Assembly: GCF_018343615.1 (NCBI RefSeq)
Contig: NZ_JAGYPI010000002.1
Location: 143,562-207,561 of the forward strand
Reading direction: 5' to 3'
Length of the DNA stretch: 64,000 bases
From: Bacillus sp. FJAT-49736
GTDB lineage: Bacteria; Bacillota; Bacilli; Bacillales; Bacillaceae_C
In this document: one piece after another, positions 45,132 to 54,535 of the stretch
How positions within the stretch are numbered: position 1 is the stretch's first letter
How the letters are laid out: each line of letters begins with the position of its first letter
Position numbers and translations under genes: made by a program
The notes under the pieces: generated by a model
Told to the model about the DNA's origin: nothing
Databases searched by the model: none
The model's input: the letters and a program-made list of their open reading frames with translations, nothing else

Positions 45132-45488
45132 ATGTATATCATAAAGAAGGCATTTCTAATTGCGCCGCTGTTGTTATTACTTTTTGGACCCGCTGTCCAT
45201 GCAGAACCTATGCAAAGCAGCCCTGATCAGCAAAAAAAGGTTGTGAAGCTAACCAAGCAGCAGCAGGAAGAATTATCAAAACTGCAGATCGATATTCTAA
45301 GCAAGAAAAAACAGCTTATTATGAAATATGTCGAATACGGTGTTCTTCCAAAGGAAAAAGGCGATAAAATCCTTCGCGGATTAGATGAGCGTTATCAGGA
45401 AATGAAAGAACATGGATATGTCCCACACTGGAATAAGATGCATCATCATCATCATCATCATCATCACGACCATGACCACGATGATTAA
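45132..45488 (+). CDS. Secreted His-tailed DUF2680 (YckD-like) protein
   Basis: A 118-residue small exported protein. Signal peptide MYIIKKAFLIAPLLLLLFGPAVHA is followed by a helical DUF2680-type region: LTKQQQEELSKLQIDILSKKKQLIMKYVEYGVLPKEKGDKILRGLDERYQEMKEHG. The C-terminus is a run of nine His followed by DHDHDD, a likely metal-binding tail. YckD of Bacillus subtilis is a relative with unknown function. Monocistronic, ended by a strong terminator. Confidence 0.8.
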   Translation: MYIIKKAFLIAPLLLLLFGPAVHAEPMQSSPDQQKKVVKLTKQQQEELSKLQIDILSKKKQLIMKYVEYGVLPKEKGDKILRGLDERYQEMKEHGYVPHWNKMHHHHHHHHHDHDHDD

Positions 45489-45510
45489 CAAAATTACATT
45501 CATTACATAA

Positions 45511-45559
45511 GAACCAATGAAACTGACCCAATCCAAATAAGTTTCATTGGTTTTTTTTG
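45511..45559 (+). terminator. Terminator after the DUF2680 gene
   Basis: AACCAATGAAACT pairs with AGTTTCATTGGTT and is followed by a run of T. Confidence 0.88.
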
Positions 45560-45689
45560 GTCAAATATGGTTCCAAGTACCATATTTTGTATACTTTAAA
45601 TTTTTCATTTTTTTCCGATATAAAAAGAGAAGTAATAGATATTATATCTAACTCCATTATACAATTACAAACCAGAAAGGATCTTGCAG

Positions 45690-47423
45690 ATGAAATCGAT
45701 TAAGGTGAAAATTGTTAGTATGTCGCTGCTATTGCTGGCTATTCCTGCACTAATTATTGGACTTGTCGGCTTTTTCCAAGCGAAACAGCATCTTAATGAA
45801 TTGGGACAAACAAACTTAAAAAATGGCGTGAAGATGGCCATTCAAATGGCTCAGGGATTAGATGAAGAAGTTTCAAAAGGTCATATTCCCCTAGAAGAAG
45901 CTCAAGAAGAAGTGAAAACCGCCCTTATAGGTCCAAAAAATGCGGATGGAACACGGACTATTTCAAATAAGATTGATTTAGGGAAAAACGGGTACTTCTT
46001 TATTTTGGATGAGAAAGGTAATGAGCTTGCCCATCCATCCTTAGAAGGGAAAAATGTTTGGGACTCTAAGGACCAAAACGGAAAATATTTTATCCATGAA
46101 TTATTAAAAAAAGCCAAGGCTGGCGGAGGTTTTGTCAGCTATGATTGGCCGCTACCAAATAATAAATCGAAACAAGCGGAAAAGACTACCTATAGTGAAG
46201 TAGATCCTAATTGGGGCTGGGCCATTTCTGCAGGAACCTATTCCATGGACTTTAATAAGTCAGCGGATGCAATATTATATATTCTTTTAATTACATTGGC
46301 GATTGCTTTAATAGTCGGTAGTATTATCACGCTTCTATTTTCCAAGCATCTGGCTACACCAATTAAAAAACTTTCAGTGCAAATGGGACAATTGGCGAGT
46401 GGAAATCTTTCAACTGAAACTGTAGAAGTAAAAAGAAAAGACGAAATTGGTCAGTTAATGAGCTCGATGAATTTTATGAAGGAAAAGCTCCGGAATATGA
46501 TTCTGGACATTACGAAGGTTTCCGATCATGTGACAAGTCAAAGTGAAGAATTAACACAGTATGCGGATGAAGTGGGAATTGGTACAACGCAAATCGCCAC
46601 CACCATGCAGGAGCTGTCCAATGGGGCTGAAGAGCAAGCTAATTCGGCAAGCACCCTTCTAGAAAAAATGAGTGATTTCTCTCAAACTATCATGCAAGTA
46701 GCAATGGATGGAGAGAACGTCAAAGAAAATTCAAAGCAAATGCTAACGATGACCGAAGATGGTGGAAAAGATATGTATCAATCCGTCAAGCAAATGCATG
46801 TAATCGATGAAAGAATCAAGCAATCATTAGAAATGGTAAAAGGTTTAGATAACAAGACCTCTCAAATTACTGATTTAGTAAACGTGATTAAAGAGATATC
46901 AGAACAAACAAATCTATTATCGTTAAATGCAGCAATTGAAGCGGCACGTGCCGGAGAACACGGAAAAGGGTTTGCGGTAGTTGCGGATGAGGTGCGTAAA
47001 TTGGCGGATCAAGTTACACAATCTATTACAAACATCACCTCCATCGTTGCGGATATTCAAAATGAATCTACCCAAGTAGTGGACACTTTAAAGGATAGTT
47101 ATCAATTAGTAACCGACGGTACTAAACAAATTAATGTTACCGGAGAAACCTTTAAAAAATTAAAGGATACGATTGAAAGCTCTAGTAAACAGGTAGAAAG
47201 TATGGCCGCATCCATGTTTAATATATTAGATAACACTAGAGAAATAAATGAATCAATTGATACCATTGCTTCTGTTTCAGAAGAGACTGCTGCCGGTGTT
47301 GAAGAGGTAACAGCAACCACAGAACAGTCCAGCAGCTCTATGGAGGAAGTTGCAAAAACAGCAAAAATGTTAGAGAAGCAAGCTGCAAATCTAAATGAAA
47401 TGGTTCAAAGATTTAAATTTTAA
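45690..47423 (+). CDS. Methyl-accepting chemotaxis protein, single-Cache type
   Basis: A 577-residue chemoreceptor. Membrane helix near residues 8-28, then an extracellular Cache domain ([43 protein letters not shown]), second membrane helix near 195-215, HAMP ([22 protein letters not shown]) and a cytoplasmic signalling domain with hairpin tip [37 protein letters not shown]. It feeds signal to CheA/CheW. ATG at 45690 has AAAGGA eight bases upstream; a TTG six bases earlier is also in frame. Ligand unknown; the sCache form often senses small organic acids. Confidence 0.92.
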   Translation: MKSIKVKIVSMSLLLLAIPALIIGLVGFFQAKQHLNELGQTNLKNGVKMAIQMAQGLDEEVSKGHIPLEEAQEEVKTALIGPKNADGTRTISNKIDLGKNGYFFILDEKGNELAHPSLEGKNVWDSKDQNGKYFIHELLKKAKAGGGFVSYDWPLPNNKSKQAEKTTYSEVDPNWGWAISAGTYSMDFNKSADAILYILLITLAIALIVGSIITLLFSKHLATPIKKLSVQMGQLASGNLSTETVEVKRKDEIGQLMSSMNFMKEKLRNMILDITKVSDHVTSQSEELTQYADEVGIGTTQIATTMQELSNGAEEQANSASTLLEKMSDFSQTIMQVAMDGENVKENSKQMLTMTEDGGKDMYQSVKQMHVIDERIKQSLEMVKGLDNKTSQITDLVNVIKEISEQTNLLSLNAAIEAARAGEHGKGFAVVADEVRKLADQVTQSITNITSIVADIQNESTQVVDTLKDSYQLVTDGTKQINVTGETFKKLKDTIESSSKQVESMAASMFNILDNTREINESIDTIASVSEETAAGVEEVTATTEQSSSSMEEVAKTAKMLEKQAANLNEMVQRFKF

Positions 47424-47429
47424 ACCTAA

Positions 47430-47470
47430 AATGACCACCCTTCGCAGTTCAATAGGGTGGTCATTATTTT
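47430..47470. terminator. Bidirectional terminator between MCP and NhaD-type gene
   Basis: AATGACCACCCT pairs with AGGGTGGTCATT, T-rich on both outer sides; it separates convergent genes. Confidence 0.85.
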
Positions 47471-47490
47471 CATATCCAATTTTCAGCGAG

Positions 47491-48768
47491 TTATAAATAC
47501 TTAAAATAAATATACACCATGGAAATTGCCACACTAATGATCATAATCGGCAATCCTATTAATGAATACTTAATGAAAGAAATCTTATGTCCTTCTTTCC
47601 CTGCCATTCCTGCAACAATCAAGTTGGCACTTGCACCTATCAATGTTCCGTTTCCTCCTAAGCACGCCCCCAAAGCAAGACTCCACCATAATGGCTCCAA
47701 ATCGTGAATCCCGAGCGATCCCATTTGCTCGATTAAAGGGATCATAGTTGCGACGAATGGGATATTATCCACAAACGCGGAAGCTATAGCACTTAACCAT
47801 AATATCAAGAAGGACGTGGAAGTTTCGTTGCCGCCAGTTAGATTAATAGTGTATGTGGCAACCTTCGCAATTACTCCTGTCTCAACCAATCCTGAAACGA
47901 GGACAAAGAGACCTACGAAAAAGAAGATAGTTGTCCATTCTACTTTTGAAAGAGCACTTTCTAGATGGCTCTCCCCTGCCAAAATCAACAATATAAATGC
48001 TCCCAATAAGGCAACAGTTGCGGACTCAACATGGACCATTTGATGGATAAAAAATCCCGCAATCGTTAGCCCCATCACGATTAATGATTTTATCATCAAG
48101 GTTTTATCCGCAATTTCATCTTTTTCATTAAGCTGCATAATTCGTTCTCTTGTTTTATCCGAAACATGAAGCCCTTTCCGATAAAACAGTACAAGCAGAA
48201 TCATCGTAACAACCATGATGACAAGGACAATCGGCGCCAAATTCGTAATAAAGTCCATAAAGGTAATGGATTCAACCGCACTTCCTATCATAATATTTGG
48301 AGGATCGCCAATCATTGTAGCCGTTCCTCCAATATTGGACATGAGAATTTCTGAAATAAGAAATGGCATTGGATTTATCCCAAGCTGTCTTGTAATGCTG
48401 AAGGTAATAGGAACCATCAAGAGAACAGTTGTAACATTATCTAAAAATGCCGAACCCACCGCGGTAATAATGGAAAGTACAATGAGGATAGACAGCGGCC
48501 TTCCTTTTACTTTCTTTGCTGACCAAATAGCAACATACTTAAATACTCCTGTTTCTGCAGTAATGGAAACAATAATCATCATTCCGATTAATAGACCGAT
48601 TGTATTAAAATCAATATGGTGAATGGCAGACTCTTGGTTCACAATTCCAAATACGACCATCAATCCTCCACCAAGCATCGCAATGATCGTACGATGGATT
48701 TTTTCAGAAATGATTAATCCATAGGTTAAAAAAAAGATAATAATAGCAATAAGTGCTTCGTTAGACAT
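47491..48768 (-). CDS. ArsB/NhaD-family (ion transporter superfamily) membrane transporter
   Basis: A 425-residue polytopic protein with about 11 helices. Inverted-repeat hallmarks of the IT superfamily are visible: SAFLDNVTTVLLMVPITFSI with SNIGGTATMIGDPPNIMIGS, and SAFVDNIPFVATMIPLIEQ with GGNGTLIGASANLIVAGMA. Relatives exchange Na+/H+ or transport arsenite, citrate or other anions, so the substrate is open. ATG at 48768 with AGGGGAAG upstream. A strong promoter and an intervening terminator lie upstream, suggesting attenuation. It is divergent from ktrAB, so a role in cation homeostasis is plausible. Confidence 0.82.
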   Translation of the reverse strand: MSNEALIAIIIFFLTYGLIISEKIHRTIIAMLGGGLMVVFGIVNQESAIHHIDFNTIGLLIGMMIIVSITAETGVFKYVAIWSAKKVKGRPLSILIVLSIITAVGSAFLDNVTTVLLMVPITFSITRQLGINPMPFLISEILMSNIGGTATMIGDPPNIMIGSAVESITFMDFITNLAPIVLVIMVVTMILLVLFYRKGLHVSDKTRERIMQLNEKDEIADKTLMIKSLIVMGLTIAGFFIHQMVHVESATVALLGAFILLILAGESHLESALSKVEWTTIFFFVGLFVLVSGLVETGVIAKVATYTINLTGGNETSTSFLILWLSAIASAFVDNIPFVATMIPLIEQMGSLGIHDLEPLWWSLALGACLGGNGTLIGASANLIVAGMAGKEGHKISFIKYSLIGLPIMIISVAISMVYIYFKYL

Positions 48769-48874
48769 AAGCTTCCCCTCTTCTCTCTTTATTTTCTTTT
48801 TTCTAAGATAGTATTTCCTTCACATAGAATAACAATCTCTATTATCAATCAGGAAAAATTATCCAAATGAACAC

Positions 48875-48902
48875 AAAAAAGGAGCCCTAAATGACAGGCT
48901 CC
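48875..48902 (-). terminator. Terminator hairpin inside the leader of the NhaD-type gene
   Basis: Minus strand: GGAGCC, 10-base loop, GGCTCC, then TTTTTT. It stands about 30 bases after the predicted transcription start and 107 bases before the gene, so it would stop a transcript of about 55 nt unless overridden. Confidence 0.75.
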
Positions 48903-48935
48903 TCCGATATTGCACGTACTTATTCAATTGGCACT

Positions 48936-48964
48936 ATCATATCAAAAAATTCTTTTTTTCGCAA
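48936..48964 (-). promoter_or_regulatory. Strong SigA promoter upstream of the NhaD-type leader
   Basis: Minus strand: TTGCGA (48964-48959), 17-base spacer, TATGAT (48941-48936). Predicted start near 48929. Confidence 0.78.
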
Positions 48965-49077
48965 CCTCTTTCCATTATGATATTGATATCACTAGTAAAT
49001 GTGTTCCATAAAATTTATTTTTAGCTATTAGGGAAAAATACTTTAAGATGTTTGTTCTTAATCAGGAGAGGATAAGT

Positions 49078-49737
49078 ATGATGAAAAAGCAATTAGCTGT
49101 ATTTGGACTTGGGCGCTTTGGAGGCAGCCTTGTACAAGAGTTTCACGAGTTGTCTACTGAAGTACTAGCAGTTGACAAAGATATGGATAAAGTGAATGAA
49201 ATGGCACAATATGCAACTGCAGCAGTTCAAGCCAATACAATCGATGAAATGACTTTAAAAAACTTAGGTATTCGTAATTTTGACCTGGTTTTTGTATCCT
49301 TTGGAGATGATATTGAGGCGAGTATTCTCACCTCGTTATTGCTGAAAGACATGGGAGTAAAAGAGGTTTGGGCCAAAGCTCAAAATAACTATCACGAAAA
49401 GGTGCTGGCTAAAATCGGTGTCGATCGCATCATTAACCCGGAAAGGGATATGGCAAAAAGAATTGCCCACCATGTCGTATCTGAAAAAATATTGGATTAT
49501 ATTGAGCTGTCAAAGGAATATGGAATCGTTGAAATTATGGCAACCGAAAAAATTCACCTTCAAACCTTAGCCGATTTAGATGTTCGCGCAAAATATGGAT
49601 GTAATATCGTCGCCATAAAAAGAGGAGCAGATATTGTAGTTTCTCCAATGGCACAAGATAAAATATTTAAAGGCGATGTGCTGATAGTCATCGGAAAAAA
49701 CGAAGATATTAACAGATTCGAGGAAGAAGGTGTCTAA
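49078..49737 (+). CDS. ktrA: KtrA, potassium uptake regulatory subunit
   Basis: A 219-residue RCK protein: Rossmann nucleotide-binding domain with GLGRFGGSLVQEF and acidic loop VDKDMDKVNEMA (ATP/ADP binding), then an RCK_C domain (IHLQTLADLDVRAKYGCNIVAIKRG) that binds c-di-AMP in relatives. It forms the octameric ring that gates KtrB. The ATG pair at 49078 follows GGAGAGG; a longer frame from 49048 lacks an RBS. Its last codons overlap the ktrB start, fixing it as KtrA of a KtrAB pair. I saw no ydaO-type c-di-AMP riboswitch upstream. Confidence 0.9.
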   Translation: MMKKQLAVFGLGRFGGSLVQEFHELSTEVLAVDKDMDKVNEMAQYATAAVQANTIDEMTLKNLGIRNFDLVFVSFGDDIEASILTSLLLKDMGVKEVWAKAQNNYHEKVLAKIGVDRIINPERDMAKRIAHHVVSEKILDYIELSKEYGIVEIMATEKIHLQTLADLDVRAKYGCNIVAIKRGADIVVSPMAQDKIFKGDVLIVIGKNEDINRFEEEGV

Positions 49738-51058
49738 AATAAAACATAAGGTTATACACCTAAGCCCTTCCCAGCTTCTTATTTTCGTGTTTTTCACGGC
49801 AATTCTTTTAGGAACCTGCCTATTAAAATTGCCCATAGCATCCTTCCATTATGTTCGATGGGTAGATGCTTTATTTACTGCAACTTCCGCAATGACAGTG
49901 ACTGGTCTTTCCACCATCGATTCAGCAAAAGAATATACCATGTTCGGTCAATTTGTTATTGTATCCTTAATTCAATTAGGCGGCTTAGGAATCGTTTCCT
50001 TTGCCCTCTTAATTTTTATTATGCTTGGCAAAAAGATAGGGCTAAAAGAACGTATTCTTATTCAGCAAACCCTTAACCAAACATCCTTAGGCGGTGTCAT
50101 AAAACTCGTTCGCAATTTATTTCTGTTTTCCTTTGCAATTGAATTTATTGCTATGTTGTTTTTATCGATTAGGTGGATCCCTGAGTACGGGTTTTGGAAA
50201 GGTGCTTTTTACAGCTTCTTCCACTCTATTTCCGCATTTAATAACGCTGGATTTGCACAATGGTCCGACAATTTGATAGGTTACGTTGGTGATCCTATCG
50301 TAAATATTGGCATAACAGGTCTCATCATCCTTGGAGGAATCGGTTTTACTGTTTTATCTGATATTTGGTATAAGAAAAGCTTTCGCAAGCTTAGTCTCCA
50401 TTCGAAGATTATGATTATCGGAACAATCGCGACCAATTTACTTGCAATGGCATTTATTTTCATCCTGGAGTATCATAATCCGCTTACCTTGGGTCCCTTA
50501 TCTACTTCAGATAAAATATGGGCTTCCTATTTTCAAGCGGTGACAACTAGAACAGCTGGTTTTGAAACTATTGACATTAGTGGTTTAAAAGAGCCAACTG
50601 CTTTAATATTTTTATTATTAATGTTTGTTGGAGCAGGCAGTGCCTCAACAGGAGGCGGGATTAAATTAACCACATTTATCGTAATAGTTCTTTCTGTTAT
50701 TACTTTTATTAAAGGAAAAAAGGATATTGTATTAGCAAAACGATCTATTTCCTATTCCATATTATTAAAGTCTTTAGCCATATCAAGCATTGCATTACTT
50801 GCAATATTAATTTCCGTATTTATTTTATGTATTACTGAAAAGGCCCCTTTTCTAGTAGTATTATTTGAAGTTATTTCAGCATTTGGAACGGTTGGTCTAA
50901 CGATGGGATTAACTACAAAGCTAACCATTATCGGCAAACTAATCATTGTGATCATGATGTTTATAGGGAAACTTGGACCGTTAACTCTCGCTGTTTCCAT
51001 TGCAAAATCGGAATCGGCAAGCATTCGTTATCCACATGAGGACATATTAACGGGGTGA
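49730..51058 (+). CDS. ktrB: KtrB, potassium transporter membrane subunit
   Basis: A 442-residue TrkH/KtrB-type K+ channel-like transporter. The four pore loops carry the selectivity glycines: TVTGLST, NNAGFAQ, RTAGFET and GTVGLTMG. The intramembrane gating loop GAGSASTGGGIKLTT is present. GTG start overlaps the end of ktrA by eight bases, with GAGGAAG as RBS, so the subunits are made together. Function: Na+-dependent K+ uptake, important under osmotic stress. Confidence 0.94.
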   Translation: MSKIKHKVIHLSPSQLLIFVFFTAILLGTCLLKLPIASFHYVRWVDALFTATSAMTVTGLSTIDSAKEYTMFGQFVIVSLIQLGGLGIVSFALLIFIMLGKKIGLKERILIQQTLNQTSLGGVIKLVRNLFLFSFAIEFIAMLFLSIRWIPEYGFWKGAFYSFFHSISAFNNAGFAQWSDNLIGYVGDPIVNIGITGLIILGGIGFTVLSDIWYKKSFRKLSLHSKIMIIGTIATNLLAMAFIFILEYHNPLTLGPLSTSDKIWASYFQAVTTRTAGFETIDISGLKEPTALIFLLLMFVGAGSASTGGGIKLTTFIVIVLSVITFIKGKKDIVLAKRSISYSILLKSLAISSIALLAILISVFILCITEKAPFLVVLFEVISAFGTVGLTMGLTTKLTIIGKLIIVIMMFIGKLGPLTLAVSIAKSESASIRYPHEDILTG

Positions 51059-51069
51059 ACCGCTCTAAA

Positions 51070-51121
51070 AAAGGTGCATAAGAAGCTCCTGGTGATTTCC
51101 AGGGCTTCTTATGCACCTTCT
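51070..51121. terminator. Long-stem terminator between ktrB and the MCP gene
   Basis: AAGGTGCATAAGAAG-CCTGG pairs with CCAGG-CTTCTTATGCACCTT. On the minus strand it is followed by TTTTTT, serving the MCP gene, and it can also end ktrAB. Confidence 0.85.
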
Positions 51122-51124
51122 CTG

Positions 51125-52819
51125 TTATGATAATTTAAATTTTGATATTACTACCTGCAATTCATCCGCTAAGTGTGACAGGGATTCAGCAGAGCTAGTG
51201 ATTTCCTCCATCGTTGCCAATTGTTCTTCTGAGGCAGCTGCATTTTCCTGGCTTCCTGCTGCAACCTGCTCCGAAACCTCTTTCGCATGCTGAATGGCTG
51301 TAACAATCTGTGACGTAATTGCCTGAATTTCCTCTACAGAGGACGAAACATCCGCTACCTTACCCGTTACGCTATCTATTGACTTCGCAATTTTTGTAAA
51401 GGATTCATTCGCTTCCGTTGTATAGGAAAGCCCTGTTTCGACTTTTTCATTTCCAGATTCCATGGATAATACAGCCTTTTTCGTTTCATCCTGAATTACT
51501 GTAATCATTTTTGAGATTTGCTCGGAGGATTTGCTTGATTCCTCTGCTAATTTGCGAACCTCATCCGCAACTACAGCAAAGCCTTTTCCTTGCTCTCCGG
51601 CACGTGCAGCTTCAATAGCAGCATTTAATGCCAAAAGATTTGTTTGCTCTGCAATACCTGTAATAATATCGGTAATTCTTCTAATCTCATCTGAACGCTG
51701 TCCTAATGTATGGATTATTCCTGTTGCTTCTTCTACCGAAACATGAATTTCATTCATTTGCGTAACCATATTTGCTATAGTGTTTGCACCGTGGCCGGCA
51801 AGTGTTCTTGTTTCTTCTGAGGTTCGAAGCATATCTTCACTGGCATCTGCAATTTGATCCATTCCTTGTGCCATTTCTGAAACCGAAGCCGATACCTCAA
51901 CAAATGTTTGCAGCTGACGTTCTGTTCCTTCCGAGTTTTCCGTGATAACTCGAGTTACTTGCTCTGCGGCGCTAGTACTTTGTTGCGCACTTGCTGTTAG
52001 CTGCTCCGAGCTTGAAGCAACCTGTAAGCTCGAATCCGAAACCTGCCGTACAACAGAAGAAAGATCTTGAACCATTTTGTTAAAGGAATCCGCTAGTTCT
52101 CCAATCTCATCTCGGTTTTTTACCTTCAACGGCTCAACGCTTAAGTCCCCCTTAGCTACTTGCTTCATTACATTGGATACTTTTTTAATTGGATTGGAGA
52201 TGATACGACCAATAAATATCGCAATGATTATCGATATAATAAAGGTTACAACAGTGATAATGATTAATAACTGTTGGGTTTTATTAACTGTTTCATTCGT
52301 ATTCTTATTCACTTTTACTAGCTCGTCCTCATGAAGCTTCGTAAGAGCCTCAATACTTTGCTGAAATGTAAGTGTAAGGTCCTTAACAGTGTTATTAGTA
52401 TACTCCGTTAATTCATCTTGTTTATTATCATTTTTTAATTGCACTTGATGCTCAATAGCTGCATAATACTTGTCATCTGTCTCATCAATAGTGGAATAGA
52501 GTCTTTTTGCTACAGAGTTTTTTTCTAATACACCTAATTTTTTCATCGTATCTTGGTAATGATCGTTTGCCACTTGATACTGATTATAATAAGTCGGACT
52601 TCCTGTAAGAAGATACCCGCGAATACTTGAGCTTTGCTTATAAAAAAGTGTTTCAAGCTGGTTCGCTAAATTAACCTTTTTAGAGGTAACGTTAATTAAA
52701 TTATCATACGTTTTATTAACATTAGTTAATTGAAAATACGACATCCCCGCTAAAATACATAGTAATAAAATGACGGAGCTAAACCCTAAGATGATTTTTT
52801 TCTTAATGGTCATTTTCAT
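51125..52819 (-). CDS. Methyl-accepting chemotaxis protein, four-helix-bundle sensor
   Basis: A 564-residue chemoreceptor. Membrane helix at about 8-30, then a helical extracellular sensor of 4HB/CHASE3 type (residues 31-185, [20 protein letters not shown]), second membrane helix about 187-207, HAMP ([25 protein letters not shown]), and a signalling hairpin with [50 protein letters not shown]. It differs from the MCP at 45.7 kb in its sensor, so the two respond to different cues. ATG has AAGGGAGA upstream. Confidence 0.92.
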   Translation of the reverse strand: MKMTIKKKIILGFSSVILLLCILAGMSYFQLTNVNKTYDNLINVTSKKVNLANQLETLFYKQSSSIRGYLLTGSPTYYNQYQVANDHYQDTMKKLGVLEKNSVAKRLYSTIDETDDKYYAAIEHQVQLKNDNKQDELTEYTNNTVKDLTLTFQQSIEALTKLHEDELVKVNKNTNETVNKTQQLLIIITVVTFIISIIIAIFIGRIISNPIKKVSNVMKQVAKGDLSVEPLKVKNRDEIGELADSFNKMVQDLSSVVRQVSDSSLQVASSSEQLTASAQQSTSAAEQVTRVITENSEGTERQLQTFVEVSASVSEMAQGMDQIADASEDMLRTSEETRTLAGHGANTIANMVTQMNEIHVSVEEATGIIHTLGQRSDEIRRITDIITGIAEQTNLLALNAAIEAARAGEQGKGFAVVADEVRKLAEESSKSSEQISKMITVIQDETKKAVLSMESGNEKVETGLSYTTEANESFTKIAKSIDSVTGKVADVSSSVEEIQAITSQIVTAIQHAKEVSEQVAAGSQENAAASEEQLATMEEITSSAESLSHLADELQVVISKFKLS

Positions 52820-52973
52820 GAAGTGTTCTCCCTTACAATTTTTAGTCTCTTATTTATTATTTCGACAATATTTGCAAAATGTTTAGAGAGTTTTTAAAAC
52901 AAAAGGATGAATTAGAAATAAACATTAATATCATATTAAGGATAAAACGATTTGGTATACGGAGGATTTTGGG

Positions 52974-53489
52974 ATGAGTGACGACATTAGACTGAGGCCT
53001 TTAGAAAGAGAAGATTTGGAATTTATTCATAAACTTAATAACAATGCAAAAATTATGTCCTACTGGTTCGAGGAGCCATATGAAGCCTTTGTGGAGCTGC
53101 AAGATTTGTATGATAAGCATATTCATGATCAAGGAGAACGAAGGTTTATTTTAGAAAAAGATGATGAAATGGTTGGGCTCGTAGAATTAGTGGAAATTGA
53201 CTACATCCATAGACGGGCAGAATTTCAAATCATCATCGACCCGAAGCATCAGAACCACGGATATGCCAGTACCGCGACAAAAATGGCAATGGATTATGCC
53301 TTTTCCGTCTTAAATATGCATAAGCTCTATTTAATTGTGGATTCAACAAATGAAAAGGCTATCCATATTTATAAAAAAGCGGGGTTTCAAGAGGAAGGAG
53401 AGTTTATTGATGAATTCTTTGTGGATGGAACGTATCATAATGCCATTAGAATGTGTATTTTTCAAAAACAGTATTTGGAATTACAATAA
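52974..53489 (+). CDS. speG: Spermidine N1-acetyltransferase SpeG
   Basis: A 171-residue GNAT acetyltransferase. It matches Escherichia coli SpeG closely along its length: [104 protein letters not shown]. The polyamine-binding allosteric segment [10 protein letters not shown] is intact. The enzyme acetylates spermidine/spermine with acetyl-CoA and detoxifies excess polyamine. ATG has GGAGG eight bases upstream. Monocistronic with its own terminator. Confidence 0.95.
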   Translation: MSDDIRLRPLEREDLEFIHKLNNNAKIMSYWFEEPYEAFVELQDLYDKHIHDQGERRFILEKDDEMVGLVELVEIDYIHRRAEFQIIIDPKHQNHGYASTATKMAMDYAFSVLNMHKLYLIVDSTNEKAIHIYKKAGFQEEGEFIDEFFVDGTYHNAIRMCIFQKQYLELQ

Positions 53490-53554
53490 GTGTTGATTTT
53501 TTTGATCGTTCACCTTTTCCAAAAAACAGAGAACATCCTGATAGAAGAAGAGCC

Positions 53555-53594
53555 AGGTGGAGAAAACTTTTCGTGTTTTCCCTCCGTTTTTTGG
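53555..53594 (+). terminator. Terminator after speG
   Basis: GGAGAAAAC pairs with GTTTTCCCTCC (one bulge) and is followed by GTTTTTT. Confidence 0.75.
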
Positions 53595-53672
53595 AAGAAT
53601 AAAAAAGTAGTAGTTTTATATTTCTAACCTTCCACATAAAATGTACAAGTTCGTTACTTGGAGGGAATGCGA

Positions 53673-54308
53673 TTGTTAAGTGGAGGTTTACTGCTCAGTT
53701 ATGTTTTTTTAGGGTTAACATTAGCGGCTCCGATTGGACCAGTTAATTCCGCTGAAATTGATAAAGGCATCAAAAACGGTTTTTTTCATGCCTGGATGGT
53801 TGGGGCCGGAGCGGTGGTTGCGGATGGAATCTTTATGCTTGTTGTCTATTTAGGATTTACCAACTTTATAAATATTCCCCTTATTCAAGTTTTTTTATGG
53901 CTTTTCGGTGCATTTGTTTTATTTTATACCGGAATGGAAAGTATCGTTAGCGGGAATAAGCTCACGCTTGATAATGATCGCAACAAAGATTCTTTATTCA
54001 CCTGTTTTTTCACAGGCTTTGCGATGTCCATTACGAATCCATTATCGATAATGTTTTGGATAGGCATATATGGTTCGGTTTTAGCAAAGATTGCTACGAA
54101 ATATGGACCTGTTGACACCATTATTTGTACAAGCATGATATTTCTGGGATTAGTGCTTTGGGACGTCTTTATAGCTATTCTGTCGAGCGGTTCCAGAAAG
54201 TTCCTTCATACAAACTTCCTGAAGATTATTACCTATGTTTCAGGTATATCCATGATTGCATTTGGAATCTATTTTGGCAGTCAAGGGATTAAAGCATTGT
54301 TTTTCTGA
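53673..54308 (+). CDS. LysE-family exporter
   Basis: A 211-residue membrane protein of the LysE/RhtB amino-acid exporter family, six helices. The N-terminal signature APIGPVNSAEIDKGIKNGFFHAWMVGAGAVVADG is typical, as is FAMSITNPLSIMFWIGIYG in the middle. TTG at 53673 is chosen because GGAGGG lies seven bases upstream; earlier in-frame codons overlap that RBS. Substrate (amino acid or related) is not evident. Confidence 0.85.
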   Translation: MLSGGLLLSYVFLGLTLAAPIGPVNSAEIDKGIKNGFFHAWMVGAGAVVADGIFMLVVYLGFTNFINIPLIQVFLWLFGAFVLFYTGMESIVSGNKLTLDNDRNKDSLFTCFFTGFAMSITNPLSIMFWIGIYGSVLAKIATKYGPVDTIICTSMIFLGLVLWDVFIAILSSGSRKFLHTNFLKIITYVSGISMIAFGIYFGSQGIKALFF

Positions 54309-54334
54309 GGCCATTTTCGTATAGGTTTTCATTG

Positions 54335-54472
54335 AATCTTATAAATCCTAGTAGTCCTAGCTCGAGGCATCTTTCCTTAGGAAAAACATTCATTACCGAA
54401 AATCGGATCAATATTAAGATTATTTTCTGACCAAGATACAAAGTTAAGGAAAAGAGCCTTTTTTAATTCCAT
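54335..54472. repeat. Interspersed imperfect palindrome, copy f
   Basis: Left end CTAGCTCGAGGCATCTTTCC TTAGG; right end AAAGTTAAGGAAAAGAGCCT. Ends are inverted repeats (AGGCATCTTTCCTTA against TTAAGGAAAAGAGCCT). It fills the gap between the LysE-type and permease genes. Confidence 0.68.
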
Positions 54473-54535
54473 TTCTATTACATATTAAGACCTTCTTTGA
54501 CAAAGAGTATTATTAGTCAGAAGGAGGTTTGTATT

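Noticed and set aside
48970-49077. c-di-AMP (ydaO-type) riboswitch before ktrA
   Set aside because: The leader is too short and lacks the conserved sequence blocks of that class.
52974-53489. speG as a recent horizontal acquisition because of close similarity to the enterobacterial protein
   Set aside because: SpeG is strongly conserved across bacteria and no mobile element or clear base-composition shift was noticed around it; not enough evidence.
53635-53670. Further GAACTT-N15 ECF motif (minus strand near 53650)
   Set aside because: GAACTT is present but the downstream box reads AAGGT, not GTCT, and no minus-strand gene follows.
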